Origin: Sacculina carcini
Taxonomy: Eukaryota; Arthropoda; Thecostraca; Sacculinidae
Reading direction: 5' to 3'
DNA length: 64,000 nt
NCBI GenBank assembly: GCA_916048095.2
Contig: OU696596.1
Coordinates: 2,728,195 to 2,792,194 of the forward strand
In this document: positions 20,705 through 36,100 of the stretch, piece after piece
How positions within the stretch are numbered: the first letter of the stretch is position 1
How the letters are laid out: every line of letters begins with the position of its first letter
Translations under genes and position numbers: made by a program
The notes under the pieces: model-generated
What the model was told of the DNA's origin: nothing
Seen by the model: the letters and a program-made list of their open reading frames with translations, nothing else
Database searches by the model: none

Positions 20705-23521
20705 ATGCTTCAACATCTCTTAGTGACATTCTCGCTATTCGTGGCAATTGTGGCGAGACCTCTTCCAGGTAAGCAAATGGAAGTCTTTGTTTAGTTTACG
20801 TCTCGTGTGTATAATTCGCGGTCACCATCTTTAGAAGTTTGTCGTACTAATCGCTATTTAATGTGTTTACTTCTTAACCGTAAGGTCCTCCGGTTGGGCT
20901 CATAACGATGGATGTGTGTGTGTGTATGTGTGTGTGTGTGTGTGCGTGTGTGTGTGTGTGTGTGCAAGTGTCAGTTGTTTTAGCACCAAACACGACTGAG
21001 TGGATTGTTAAATTTTTGAAGACATTTTATTTTTGATTATTGAACATTGTCATAGTTTAGTCAATTAATCAGTTAGGTCCGCTTTCCTAGGGAGGAGCCA
21101 AAAAAGTAGTGAATTCTGAAAGAGGGAATCGTGTTTTCTAATCCGCTCAGGAGACTAAATTATACACCAACTTCTTATCATATTAAATGACTGTTTTAAT
21201 CCTTTCTTCCAACTTGTTTATTATTATTATGTATGGATTTCAAACGTTCCATCGAAGACCAGCGTATATCGCACGGCATGGCTTCACCAGGCAATGAACT
21301 TGCTGAATCGAAGATTGATGTTTCGCACAATGACAAGAACATTGCGGATCTGCTGCGCGATTCAAGGATGACGGTCAGTATCGATTCCAGGATGATGATC
21401 TGTGGCTGACGATCAGTATCGATTCTGTCTTACCAGAGTATCGATTCTGGACGGACTCTCTTTCATTTTCCATGTCTAATCTGATCCTTTTGATGTTTCT
21501 CCCGCTATTCACTGCTTACATTTCATTTTATATTTATTCGGTAATGGAGCGAATAAATCATGACATTTATGAATAAGAAAATTAGACCATACGTCATCTG
21601 ATAGAATTAGCAAATGTCGAGTTTTTATGACGAAAAAACATGATCACATTTATGTAAATCTTTCATTGTCTTTTAAACAAATGTATTGTATGTATCCAAA
21701 TGTACCTGTGTATTAGTTAGATAATGGCTAAGTTTATAAGCTCAGAGTGCCTCAATTGAGTGCAATATTAATAACAATATAAATCAGCGAGATTTGATTG
21801 ATTATTGTGTATTATATTTTATTATAATACACATTATTATTTTATTATATTTATATTTGACTCAAACGGTTATTGTGGTTACATTTCGTTGCAAATTTCA
21901 CTGGTGACAAGCTGAACATTTTTCCAGATGACGTTTTTTGGAGGTTTCGACTTTTCGTTGTGGCTGGAATCATTCGAAATCAGCGGCTCTGCGCAATTAT
22001 TGGCCGCGTGCGTCGGAATTGCCGCGTTGGCAGCTCTATATGAGGCTATCAAAATTGCCAGGTAGCAAACCTTTCTGCTCAACCGTTGCGAAACTTCAGC
22101 GATCAGTTTATAACGTATTTTTCCAAGATAATATTACATTTAAGTTAATAATTAAGTGAGCAGATATTTTTAAGAGCCTCTTTAGATACTCGGAATATAT
22201 GCAAACAATTTTTACTATATATCAACACATTTATGGGCTTGTTATTGAATAAGTTATATATTATATGATGTGATTTTATAGCAATTTTTTTAAAGTTCGT
22301 GATGATCAGCTACATTCAAGATTTTTCCGTGTTTTTTCAGAGTCAAAGCCGCCGTGTCCAATGCATCTGATCCTCATAATGATAAACATCATTGGTGAGT
22401 ATTCATTATATAATGTTTGAATTTTTGTTATTCAATTTTATTCGGTAATTACCTAAATGGATATATATATAATTTTGGAATTATTGTCCGTGAATAAATT
22501 TATCAAAAGTTCTTGTCAGCATTTGTTCTACTTCTTCTTGAAGATTACTCGACGCGGCGAAAAATGGACATTGAAATGCATGAAATGCAAAAAATTCATT
22601 ATAAAATGGACATAGGAAAAAAGTAATCGTGGGTTTGTTGTGTGTTTTAATCTTCAGGTTTCAAACGTTTGCACATTTTATTCAGGTGAGCAAGTTTGAG
22701 ATTAGCACTGACTGCTGCTAGAATGTTTCTACCACTAAACTAAGCATTCTCTTTGCGTCTTCATATAGAACGTGTTTAAAGACATTTGAAAACAAAGTTT
22801 TTGTTACTGTGCATTGTGCATATCAGCCAATACCTTCTAGCCATGGATGACCTAGTATACATGCTTTGACTATCTCTAAAGAGATTCTTTTTTCCCAATT
22901 GCTCACTTCTTAGTGAGAAAACCCGTGGCGTATCCAGAGTGCAATTTTGGAAGGGACTGAAATAATTTTGGGGGATATATATGCATAATTATGCAACGTC
23001 TTTGCGATAATGCTTTATCTATTAACAAATTGTACAGAAAAATATTTCTATTGAACCTCTTGGTTATGAGGAGGTGATAGAAACATTTTGGGCGTGGGGC
23101 TTCAGCCCCTGAGCCCCCCTCCTCTGGATACACCAGTGAGGCAACCCTACATTTTTTCAGAACAGCATCGGTCTATTCCAGGCTTGATTCATGTATTTAT
23201 TTTGCCTTTGTCATCAAATTGAACCTACCCTTCTTCACTTGGTAAATAAGTCAATCCGCCACCGGTGAGGAATTATACAGAAATTAAGAGCCACTGCTCT
23301 GAAGAGAGCGTTCTCAGGTTGCCTCAGCGTGGGCCACTGAGGTGGATGTGTGTGTGTGTTGGCAGGTGACCGTGGGAAACTTGCTAATGTTGGCCGTGAT
23401 GACCTACAGTTCGTGGCTGTTTGTGGCGGTCAGTATTGGGGCGACGCTTGGGTATGGCCTGCTAGCTCGGTGTGTCTCGGTTCACGCATTGCTGGGTCAG
23501 GCAGTTCCACAATGCCACTAA
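20705..23521 (+). CDS. High-affinity copper transporter, CTR1/SLC31 family
   Basis: Core exons 21928-22061, 22341-22394, 22658-22685 and 23366-23521 are phase-consistent. They encode MTFFGGF...ALYEAIKIAR (TM1), a short His-containing loop, FQTFAHFIQ and VTVGNLLMLAVM...GATLGYG. The MxxxM copper filter (MLAVM) and GxxxG packing motif (GATLG) are present, and the protein ends in CH, like the metal-binding end of human CTR1. Two upstream exons are proposed: 20705-20768 (signal-peptide-like MLQHLLVTFSLFVAIVA) and 21258-21373 (HGM, SHN, and RMT joining MTFF). Phases fit and the total is 183 residues, close to human CTR1 (190), but these two are less sure because the acceptor at 21257 is poor. It imports Cu(I) at the plasma membrane as a trimer. 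Confidence 0.82.
22924..23129. mobile_element. hAT-like MITE, family 2
   Basis: Ends GGCGTATCCAGAG / CTCTGGATACACCAGTG. Flanks AGAAAACC and AGGCAACC match at 6 of 8. It is related to the fragment ending at 40296 and lies in the last intron of the copper transporter gene. Confidence 0.6.
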
Positions 23522-24649
23522 CAATATGCCTGGGCGGATTAGAACCAAACTTCTTTCAACCAAACTTTTAGTGAAATTCAATGAAATTTCGTCAAATTAT
23601 CCTCAAAGGATTTTGTTATATTTGCACTACGCATGCTGGCATATGAAGTTACTTCAATCCCCCCAAAGAAATATATCTAGGTCAGCCTTTGCGTGTTATT
23701 ATTGGACCAACCAAGACACTACCACAAAGCGCTCGTACGACAAGAACAAATACAATTCTAGAAAACACATTTATTCGACACAAACACACGACCAATACAA
23801 TGTACACAACGTACATACAGACAACACATACACACAAGATAATATAGTTTACCCGACTTAACAGAAAGGGTTAAACAAATGTACACATTAAGAACATATA
23901 AGAAAAACAAATTGCCCGTTGAAGTATGAAGGCGAGAGGGCGAATATTTTGTCTTAATTATTTGTTTCGTTTAAATTATATCTCATTTACTATCAACTGC
24001 AATACAACTCAAAAACCACACATGGACCCATGTGCAGTGTGCAACAATGCACAAGAGCGCTCCATTGCAGGATTGGTCGTTGAAATACAATGTCACACCG
24101 CAGTACAAAGCAAGCGAGCAAGGATTATTCATAAGATTTTAAGAAACTCAACAGTGCACTCACAAATAACCAACACACACACACACACGCAAGAAACATA
24201 CACACACAAAGCCATTGTAGACCGTTCAGCATTGGATAGACCAATACAAACAAAACACACACACACACGCACGCATATATATAGTGGAAAATCAAGCTAA
24301 CGAAAATTTCGCCACTAGATGTCACCGCTTGCCACAAGACCCGAAATTGTCACAACTTCACGTTTTCATACCAAACTCTGACACTAAAAAACTATTGTTT
24401 AAACTAAACAATTCGCCGCTTAATGATCGAATGGTCCGCCATTGTTAATTATGTTTTTGCAAAATAAACATTTACACACTTTTTGCTGCACAGTTGCTAG
24501 ATAAATCATTCCAGAAACATCCACTAGCTGAATCAACGTGTCAGCCCCACATGACGGACACACGCACACACTATAACGATAAAGATGATTGGAAACAGCA
24601 AACATAAATCAGAACAAACAAAGGATATAGTAACAGAATAAAGACACAC

Positions 24650-24745
24650 ACGCATATTATTAATTGCAGGTAAATCCAGTAGCATGAGGGGAGGAGTGCA
24701 GGCACTATTACCACCCTGCGGTGGCCCCATGTACTGGAAGCTAAC
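24650..24745 (-). mobile_element. SINE-B fragment (3' part)
   Basis: Matches the body and (TAA)n tail of the element at 30886, including GCACTATTACCACCCTG, reversed. Confidence 0.65.
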
Positions 24746-25707
24746 CAAAAGATGTAAAGAGGAGAGAGTTTGAGAAAGAAGAGCTTAGTCAGGAAGATGA
24801 GAAAGGAGGATGAATAAAAATAATTGGGACGGATACACCTTTTCAGTGCAACACACACGGACACACACACATTTCCACTGTGCAGACACGCATACACACC
24901 GGGGACAGACAAGAGCGCTCGGAGCCTCTGAAAGTCCCCTTGTACAACGTGACGCAGCTGTGAATTGTGCGTGCGCTTGAGTCCATGTGCGTGCGTGCGT
25001 GTAATTGCGCACTTCGCGATGTCTTCACAACACTAAGTGGCCGGATAAGAGAAAGAAGGTCGCAGGAAGTCGAGAGGGACCGGATAAGATTGGAGGAGAT
25101 GATGTGGAAGAATAGAACGGAGGCATAATCGCTGAGCCAATGTCCAGTGATTCGTGTCATATAGTTGTGGTGTGATGCTGACCAAAGCCAAGCAAACACA
25201 CAAACACACACACACACACACAGACAGACGAGCAAACAGCGAGCCACACCCATGAAGAGGAAGTTAACCAAGTAGGATATAGAAAGAAGAGCACGACAAA
25301 AACGACAGAAGACGGGAATGAAAGGAAATCAAAGATCAGATTCGGCGATGGTATCAGAAAGGACATGTTTTAAACACTACGATTTTGAATAAAGTTGACA
25401 TAATGAAGAGGTTTGTGCGCGAGACATCATCAATCCATCCCAAACACAAAACACACACACAGACAGGCATACATACAGACAAACACGGCACATACAGGCA
25501 TAGTTGCAAACGGTGCCGTAAGCAACAATGAAAACAACATCCAATAACAGTTGGACATGACAACCAAAATACACACACAAACACACATTAGAGAACAAGC
25601 TATTTGACAAGGAAAAACAGAGCAAGAAACTATCCACAAACACATGCAAGCACACACACACACACACAAAGTCTGAAACGGCATGAAAAATGTAGATAAA
25701 ACAACAG

Positions 25708-25710
<3 letters not shown>

Positions 25711-25782
<72 letters not shown>
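25711..25782. repeat. (AT)n microsatellite, ~72 bp
   Basis: Uninterrupted AT dinucleotides. Confidence 0.95.
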
Positions 25783-25786
<4 letters not shown>

Positions 25787-26000
25787 ACACAGTTTTATCG
25801 CAAGTATTAACAATACTACCAACAAGCAAACAAACAGCAGCAATAATGAACACTTATATATGAAAATAAAACAGTAAGACATCAAAGAGAGCAAGTGTGT
25901 ATGTGTGTATATACGTGTGTTTGTGTGTGTGTATACGAGTGTATGTTTGTGTGTGTGTATATACGAGTGTATGTGTGTGTGTGTGTGGGAATCTCGTGGT

Positions 26001-29000
26001 TTACTGGGGAGCGAATGCGATGGCGGGAATTTTGCCGTCGGCTTTGAGCTGGTTGAAGACGAGTGCCGAGCGTTCATAATCGAAGTTATTCTCTTCCAAA
26101 CACCTTCACAACACACACAAGCGTGAACGTATATCATTGATTTTTAAGAGTACAAAAATGCAATTTGCAAATATAGCCAAATATAGCCAAACATCAACAT
26201 TTCCCCGCCGGGAGACCAACCACCTCTACAGCACAGAAAAATAAAATACACGAATAAATATCGAATCGATTAAATCGAATAAATCGAATAAAATATTATC
26301 GAATAAAATACACGCATGCATACGCTTAGCTTGAAGAAACATAGCTTTCCCTTTTGGATGTGTTAATGGATGGATGATATATAGATTAATAGATTATAAT
26401 AGATTAATATATTCAACTAGGTGACTACACAAAAAAAACAGCCCAGCAAAAAAGTAAATACCCATAGGCGGATTCGAACCGACGACCTCGCCGACACTTA
26501 CTTGGCCGCCCATTCGTGATTCATGCCGGACGCCTGCGAGAATTTCACGACAACAGCGTGACGTACGGCCGGATCCGAAGCGGCAGCGACGGCGGCCGTT
26601 ACTGCCGGAACAACCTCTCCGGCGGACGGAACCGGAGGTGGCATCGGAGTTTGGAAGGCTCCCTGAACAATCACAAACACATGCATTTACTTGTGTGATT
26701 GCGCGGTTGCCCTTCAATATTTGTTTTCTGGATGAGTTTTTAGGTATCGCCTACCTATAGCTACCTATAACCTTTTGGGCGCTTCCAGTACACATGAGGC
26801 CACCGCAGGGTGGTAATAGCACTTGCACTCTTCCCCCATGCTACTGGATTTGCCTGTAATTAATAATAATAATAATAATAAGTAAATAAATAAATGCAAC
26901 CTTGATTTGTTGGCTGGTAGCTGGCATAACTGTCCATAGATCGTTGACAATACAGAAGCCCTGACCAACGGGCGCTATGATGAACGTGCGAGAGAACGCG
27001 CGTAATGACTGCTGGCGCTCGGTGCGTTCACGAAACACACCGCTAATTGTGGCCTTTCATACACACACACACACGAACATACACACACACACACGCGGAA
27101 ATGTGAGCATACATGAGTAGAAACACACACACACACACATACATGAACACACGACAGACACACACACATACACACGAACAGACACACACACGCGGAAATG
27201 TGAGCATACATCAGTAGAAACACACACACACACACATACATGAACACACGACAGATACACAAACACACACACACGAACATACACACACACATACACGCGG
27301 ACATGTGAGCATACATCAGTAGAAACACACACACACACACACATACATGAACACACGACAGATACACAAACACACACACACACGAACATACACACACACA
27401 CACGCGGACATATGAGCATACATGAGTAGAAACACACAAATACACACATACATGAACACACGACAGACACACACACATACACACGAACAGACACACATAC
27501 ACGCGGAAATGTGAGCATACATGAGTAGAAACACACACACACACATACATGAACACACGACAGATACACAAACACACACACACGAACATACACACACATA
27601 CACGCGGAAATGTGAGCATACATCAGTAGAAACACACAAATACACACACACACATACATGAACACACGACAGACACACACCCACACACGAACAGACACAC
27701 ACACCCACACACGAACAGACACACACACACACGCGGAAATGTGAGCATACATCAGTAGAAACACACACACACACACACACACATGAACACACAACGACAG
27801 ACACACATGCGAACATACACACACACACGGACAAATACACACATATAAAAATACATACGAGAACACATAATATATTTGATTGTTGTCGACTATATAAATA
27901 CCAGAATGAATGTGGCGCTAGCTAGCAAATAGCAGTAGTCTTGCTTATTGTTTAAGTATCAGTCGGAAAAGAAGCGTGAGCATGTCGGACTATTGTCACA
28001 TGTGCTTTTATCTCGTGTATACGTACTCGTGTACATGTACTATTGACTAAACTGCTTGTATGAGTGACCAATAAACTTACTTACTTACATAAGAACACAA
28101 ACACACACACACACACACACACACAGGGATACACACAAATCCATCAAACTCCAAACCGAATTCAACAACAAACAAAAATGCCCCAAATAAATACATAAAT
28201 AACGTAGATAGAATGCACACGGGCGTAAACTATTTCACCTGCAGAAGTTTATCAACAGCTAGCGGAACGTCGACAGTGAAGGCGGGCGCGTCGTGTTCGG
28301 TGCGTGGCAGTCGATCTAGAGCTGTGATGACGGCTTGTCTGCCGTGGTGGACGGCGGCCGCTACGCGCTCGCTGCCACTAGAACCTCCACCGCCGCCAGG
28401 TCTCAATAAGTTGCGACTGTCCGCCTGCCAACACTGCATACTGCACGAGCACACACACACACACACACACACATTAGATAAACACACTAAACGTACACAT
28501 TGGATAAACACACTACACGCACGCACACATACATACAGATACACATTGGATAAACACACTACACACACACACACAGACACACATTGGATAAACACACTAC
28601 ACGCACACACACACAGATACACATTGGATAAACACACTACACGTACACACACACACAAACACACACAGACACACATTGGATAAACACACTACACGCACAC
28701 ACACACACACAGATACACATTGGATAAACACACTACACGCACACACACACACACATTACGTAAACATTACACGTACACACACATATATATATATATATAT
28801 ATACATTACGTAGACACGTTAGACGTACATACACATACACATACACAGGTATATGTACACACACACACACGCACATACATATGTATGCAAGCAGGTATGT
28901 GTCTGCATATATATATACATATATGTATGTGTGTGTGTGTGTCTGTGATGGATGCGTGTGTATGTGTTGGTATGATGTTACATATGCCTGTACGTCCGTG

Positions 29001-29343
29001 TGTGTCCGTGTGTCCAGTTCACTTGAGTTTAGTTCATGAAATGACTCTCAACAAAGCCTTTTCACTACATTTACAGTTGCAATATAAATGTGTGTGTGTG
29101 TGTATATGTCTATGTATGTTTGTGTGTGTGTATATGTCTATGTATGTGTGTGTGTGTGTGTCTGTGTGTATATATGTGTGTGTCTGTGTGTATATGTATG
29201 TGTGTGTGTGTGTGTTTGAAGCGCCCTAGAGACCCTCTAGGTGTAGGGCACTATATAAATATCTACCTAATGTAATGTAATGTATGATATTTAGAATTTA
29301 TATGTATGAATTAACGTATGAGTGAATGTATCTCAGCAGTCTA

Positions 29344-29375
<32 letters not shown>

Positions 29376-29664
29376 TGTGTATGTGTGTATGTGTGTGTGT
29401 GTGTGTGTGTGTATGGACTGCAGTACGTTTGAGTATGTATGCTGTGAAGTGTTGTATGTTGTATTTTGTGCACTGTGGTGAATAAATCATCTATATATCT
29501 ATCTATATATCTATCTATCTGTACCGGTCGGAAGAGGATTTGTTCAGCAGTATGGCGACGCTGAAGCGAGCGTGTTCGTGATAAGCATCGACCAGCGCCC
29601 GGCGATTGTCACTATCCAATACCTCGAAGTACTGCTTGAAAAACATCAACACCATGTCTATCCC

Positions 29665-29713
<49 letters not shown>

Positions 29714-30022
29714 ACATGTATACACACACACGCAAACATACACACACACACACACAAACACATTAAGTTCGCAACTAAAATAAAAAATGCTGTAGTAAAA
29801 TGTGTTTAAGGTTGCAAAATTAAATTATAAATTTAAAATTAAATTATAATAATAAAAAGTCGGGAAAAATAATTAAAATGTTAGCAAAATTGGCTCGCTC
29901 TTTGAATTTCACCTCGCGGTTGTTGTGTGACAAAATAGGAGACTTTTGAAGACGGCAGGTTGGCGCTGGACTCGGATGCGTCCAAATCAAACTGCACTGG
30001 AGGAGGCAGCTCAACATTGTCC

Positions 30023-30059
<37 letters not shown>

Positions 30060-30771
30060 ATTACCCAAGTATAATACTCCCTCTACGTTTGAATAGAAAA
30101 ACTGGTCCTTTTTTGACATATATCCAACTATAACGTTCCCCCAAAGTTTTCATATTTTTCTATTAAAAATAATTTACTGAAGGTTTTTAGGCAAAACAAA
30201 TTTAAAAATCGAATCCAGAAACTTGCCTCCCTGTATTATATTGATTGATAAAATAACACAAACGTACCAATAATTGTTGTTACATAATTTGATCTCCGCT
30301 TACACAGAATTTGACTTTGCAAACTGGGATTTCTCACATACTCATAGTATGATGCTGCTGCCACAACTTTTCATGTTGAAATTTGCCACGAAAATGGGAG
30401 CTGATTATACTCGGGTGATTACGGTAGTTTCGCTCAGCAGAAACGCAAAATCAAAAGAGTTTAGTTTTCCCGAATAGGGCAAAAATAGATTATTTGGAAC
30501 CAATTACCGAATGAAATTGACAACCAAACGACAAGACAAATGTTCAAAAAGAAGTATGAATTCTGGAAGGCAGGAGTCACGGCTTTATAACTCATTTCTG
30601 CGGAAATAATTGGGTTAGAATAACTCGATGAGAACACACATACATACACACACACAATGTAAGTGTACACGTGTGTGTGTATGTGTGTGTGTGTGTGTTT
30701 ATGGGTGTGTCGCGTTGGATTGTACTTACCAGTAGAACCACCTTGGGAAAATGCTTCCTTACGGCACTGTG

Positions 30772-30802
<31 letters not shown>

Positions 30803-32896
30803 GCACACACACACACTCGCGCCGCCAAGATGAAACACACACACATACACACGCGTGCAGTGTGTATCAGTACAATCTTTTAGACAGCTCCCGAGTAGCT
30901 CAATGACCCGGGCGCTCAGTGCCCGATGTTGGCGGTTCGAATCCTGGTTAGGGTTTGTTTTTTATTACAACACTAGGTTAGTTGGATACCCATCCACTTT
31001 TGGTTAGCTTCCAGTACACATGAGGCCACCGTACAGGGTGGTAATAGTGCTTGCATACTCTTCCCCCATGCTAATTAATTTGGCTGTAATCAATAATAAG
31101 GATTCAACGATCGAAATGAAACGCATCCATGCCAAGATACACACAAACACAAACACACACACCTGATATAATCTGCCTTGGTTTTGAAAGAATCACACAG
31201 CTTATTGCCGTCCAGGTTAACCTCAACCAGCTCGGTGAAAACTGACAACGGAGCCAGAAGGCTGATGGATGGAACCTGCACATGACAGACACACAGACAT
31301 ACAAACAAACAAGCAAGCATACACACACACGCACACGGCGTGTAGATGAATGTATAAGCTGATAGATTAGAACAGTGGTTCTTAACCATTATTTCTCACT
31401 GATTCCCCACTTGTTAATTCAGCCATCTCTTCATTTTCCACACAACACAGCGCTGATAAATTCAATAAATTCAGTTGTTATATCAAAGTAAATGTCATCA
31501 GAGGTCATTTTAGAAACCAAAATAAACGAATTTCAATTGATAAAAATACACACATAGTTGTCCTGTTCTGTCCGACCTTTAGCTTCCCACTTGGCAACTC
31601 TTCCATTCCCCACCAGACAGGGGAATTTCCCATAGATTAAGAACCACTGGCTTAAACAATTACATAGGGAAAACACAGGGTAGTTAGAGCTTAGCTCATA
31701 CCTGTAGTTCAACTTGGTTAGTACACACAAACACACACACACACACACATACATACACGCCGACTTTGTGTTTAAAACATAACAGCATATATGCGTGCGT
31801 GTGTGTGTGCATGTGTGTATATGAACGTGCGGGTGTAGGCATGTGTATGTATGTGTGTAAGTGTATGTATGTGTGTGTGAGTGTATGTGTGTGTGTGAGT
31901 GTCTGTGTGTGTGTGAGTATAGGTGTGTGTGAGTATATGTATGTGTGAGTATATGTATGTGTGTGTGAGAGTGTGTGTGTATGTTTGTATGTGCGTCTGT
32001 ACCCAATTGTTCGAGGCATTGAGAGCTTTCAGCTGTCGGCAGCTGGTGGCCAGCGAACGCAACGCTGTCAAACTGGCGAGTCTGTTGTGCGAAACGTCGA
32101 TGCCGACGATCGACGGCACGTTTTCGACGATTATCTCGACAACAGCCGTCATCACAGGCTGTCGATGTAGCGGTAGATAGTGGCCCCGCTCACGTAGAAC
32201 TAACCACAAACACACACACACACACACACACACAAACAAACTGACAAAATGAAAAGGACTAGATGTTTGAGAGATGTTTGAAGAAGTATAGTTTCCCATA
32301 CAGAGGTGTGTGTTGATGTCTGGAATCAGTTATTGGGGAGGACCTAACAGCGTAGGAGCATTTAAAGAAAGACTGGATATAGTGTGAAATACTGGGAATT
32401 TCAAGGAAGATAGGCTACTAGAGGGTGGGTTGGAGACAGGACAGTACGAGCATAGCTCATCTCCTGTGCTATACAAATAGGTGAGTACACACACAAACGT
32501 GTGAGTGAGTGAGTGTATGAATTAGTGTGTGTGTGTGTGTTTATGTGTTAGTTTTGGCAATACATAGTTGAATTTGAACTTGAACACGCATACACAAACT
32601 CGTTGTAGAAAAGACATTAGGATAGATATATAATACTGAGTGTGTTGTGGTTTGGTAACGTTTTAAAGGTTACATGGGTTCAAGGCCTCAAGTGACAGCT
32701 GCTACACGGGAAGAAGCCGAAGCTTATGAACACACAGGTGTGTCCCGTGCAGCTCGCTGTCACCGCAGAACCGACCCTCTCCACGCTATGACGCCACAAG
32801 GACGGAAGACGTATTAGAGAGGACCACCTCTCCAGAATGCATGACACAACACATGACTGATATCTGGTAGCATCATTTACTACTGGGTGTATGTGC

Positions 32897-32933
<37 letters not shown>

Positions 32934-33070
32934 GCTCACAGGTATCCTGATGAAAGCGGCAGAGATTCAGTGTATGTGTGTCGGAATTATAGCGATTACT
33001 CAACGCCAGCTTGAGTACATCACGTATATCGGCATCTACGTCCACTGTAGGCGGCGCACAGCGACGCGAC

Positions 33071-33105
<35 letters not shown>

Positions 33106-36100
33106 AACATGCATATACAAACATATATATACAAATATACATATACAAACATTTGAAGTTTTCGACATATATGAAGAGAGAAAAGAAAACACAAAATGAC
33201 TTAAGACCGAGAAAATGACTAACAAAATGACTAAGTGGCAGTAATTTGTGTTTTCTATTCTCTCTTCATATACACACATGTTTACACATAAACACACACA
33301 CACACATATATACAAACACACAACACACATACACAAGTATACACATATATGTATATGTGTATATATGTGTATATGTGTATATGTGTGTGTGTACATGTGT
33401 AGTTTTCAATGTAGAAGTCAATTTTCTCACGAAGAAAGTAGAAACAAATCACAAAACAGTTGCAAAACTGCTGTCATCTCAACCACTAAATTAATTTCTG
33501 AACAATTTCAAATCCCTGCAGCCAGCAACTATGGCCAAATAGAAAAAAGATTTCAATTTTTTGTCAACCAAAACAAAAGTAATCAATAAACACCAAAATT
33601 GATATGAAATAAGGATATATGTGTGTATGTATGTTTGTGTGTGTGTGTGTGTGTGTAGGTACATACAATGAGTCTCATTTTGTAGCCGTTCGGCGTACTG
33701 ATACGTTGATCCAACGCCATCAAGGCCGAGTTCATTTGCTGGCCTTCCACGTAGAAACTGCAATCACGACCACGTGTATCTTCGGCAAACTAACATACAC
33801 ACATACATATACATATACAAACATACACCCACACACACAAACACATATATACATATACACAAACACACATACATACACATACAAACGCACACCCACACAC
33901 ACACACAACGTTATAACATTATGATAATTAATTATAGACAAATCCAGTGGCATGGGGGAATAATGGAGTGCAAGCATTATTACCACCCTGTGCGGTGGCC
34001 CCATGTTATCTGGAAGTACGTCAGAAGATGTATAGTGAGAGAGAGAGAGAGAGAGTTCAACAAAATACAAGTTTATTCAAAAAGATGAAAATTGAATCAG
34101 ATCATCTGGGGGATCCCAAACTTTTTCGCCTCGCCCCCCCAGGACAGATCCGGGCGGCTTCATGACCCCCCAGTAAAAAACAAGACAAGTTAGAAAAACA
34201 CCCATATAACCTGAACTCTTATCACAATCAATCATCTCTAATGTCATCGTTATTGAATTTAATCAAAAACACAAAACGAAAAAAACATCAGGTGTTCATC
34301 ATAGTTTTATATTCAGACGGCTTAGACGGCAGACGTTTTATATAATCGTAACTTTGTAGCATATAATTATTTAACAAACGTAGTTATATAATTCTATGAA
34401 CAAACAAATTATCATAATATATAGTGAGTGTGATAGATTCTCACTGAAACGATGTTCATTGTAATTACGTTCATAATGTTTCACACGCGGATTGATTTAT
34501 GTAAATGAAATAATCAAAAACTCACGGCGATTGGATAGAATGGCTCGCTGAGATTTTCCTTCAGCGATTTCATGATGAAATCCTCACCATAGTTGCGACC
34601 GTACAACACCTAACAGACACACAAAAACACACACACACACACACGCATACAAATTCGAATTAAACAAGCGACAACGAACAAAATTTTATGTCACAAAGTC
34701 ACAAAGACAAAATCGAAAATTAAGAATATATTTCACACTGCAAGAAATCAATGGAACGAACTACCGGGAAAAATCAGAAACAGTAAATCGATACGCATAT
34801 TCAACAAAGAACTCATCAGCGAATACGCAAACATTGTTTAATTGCCGATGACAGATGAAATGTTAATGAACGGTGGACATATTATGATAATGCAACGTTG
34901 CACAAATGCAATACAACATCTCGTTGCTTCCGTGCTGTCTTCGCTATTAATGAGCGATATTTCTCGCAACCTATTCGTCTTGTATTTGTGTGTAGTGTGG
35001 TTTGTTTGTATTTTTGATATTACCGCTCAAGCTTATATGGGCTAATAAGCTTTCAAGCTTCAAACAGCCCGTCATTGTATGTGTGTGTGGGTGTGTAGGT
35101 CAGTGGTTTTCAACCTTGCCCTACATAGTTCTACTAATTGTCTTCTTTTTACGTAATAATTATGCTTTTATTCATATAATATAATCATACGACGACGTCT
35201 ATTTAAATATATCACAGCATATAATTATAAATACATTTTAGTGGGAAAAAAAGAGCCATTCCTACAAACCCTACCGTGAGGCGATGCCGTAAAAATGACT
35301 TCACCTATCGACTTTGGATTGTGGCTGGTTTGAAAACCACTGGTTGTGAAACCTCTGGTTGGAAGCCACTGGTTCGACATGTGGAGACACACATACACAC
35401 ACACACACACACCTGTATCTGATACCAGGCCAGTTGAGGAGAGCTGTTAGCGCCGGCTATACCGGCTCCGCGCTTGCCAATTTGGCTCTGTGCCAAGTTG
35501 TGAGCGCCGCCGCCGCGTCTGTCAGAGCGTTGTCGGCCGCGACCGCGCATGCGCATAGCAAGACGACGGTGTGTGGCGTTATCACTGCCCATAGATAATG
35601 TACCGACACACACACACACACACACAGACACACAGACACACAGACATGAGCACACATCCAAATCCACACACACACACACACACACACACAAAATCACATA
35701 CGCACGCAAACACACACATACGAACACCCACACACACACACACACATTGACATACACAAACATGAACACATACCCAAATAAACACACACACACACAAACA
35801 GCCACATACGCACACACACATGTATATAGACAAGCAAACACACGTACACATGTACATAAACAAACACACACATGAAATGTACAACACATTTTAATGTTTC
35901 ACTTGAGATTTTATAGTGGCATATATTTATATATTTGCTTTGCTTATTATCATTATACGTTTGTAGTTGATTTTGAGTTACTATATTATCATAATCATTG
36001 TGTTGTACAATTGAATATATACACATATATTTAGCCTTTATATTTGATATATTTTTGTTTTATTAATCGTTCATTTCGTTTGATTATTTCTCCAGTAGCT

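Larger units (their letters stand above)
23522..26000. other. Intergenic between copper transporter and NXF1 3' ends
   Basis: The two genes converge here. It holds CA/GT-rich runs, a SINE-B fragment at 24650-24745 and a pure (AT)n at 25711-25782. Reading frames across it are low-complexity; no gene seen. Confidence 0.5.

Noticed and set aside
25377..26137. Minus-strand reading frames with Tyr/Ile and His/Thr runs
   Set aside because: They translate the (AT)n and (CA)n repeats downstream of NXF1; no splice or family evidence.
27056..27835. Regularly spaced repeats resembling a CRISPR array
   Set aside because: Units are ~100 bp with CA-rich, variable spacers inside a eukaryotic intron; no palindromic repeat and no cas genes.
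27057..27866. Long minus-strand reading frame of Cys/Val repeats
   Set aside because: Generated by (CA)n and the ~100-bp minisatellite; all three frames of the strand are open for the same reason and it lies wholly in an NXF1 intron.
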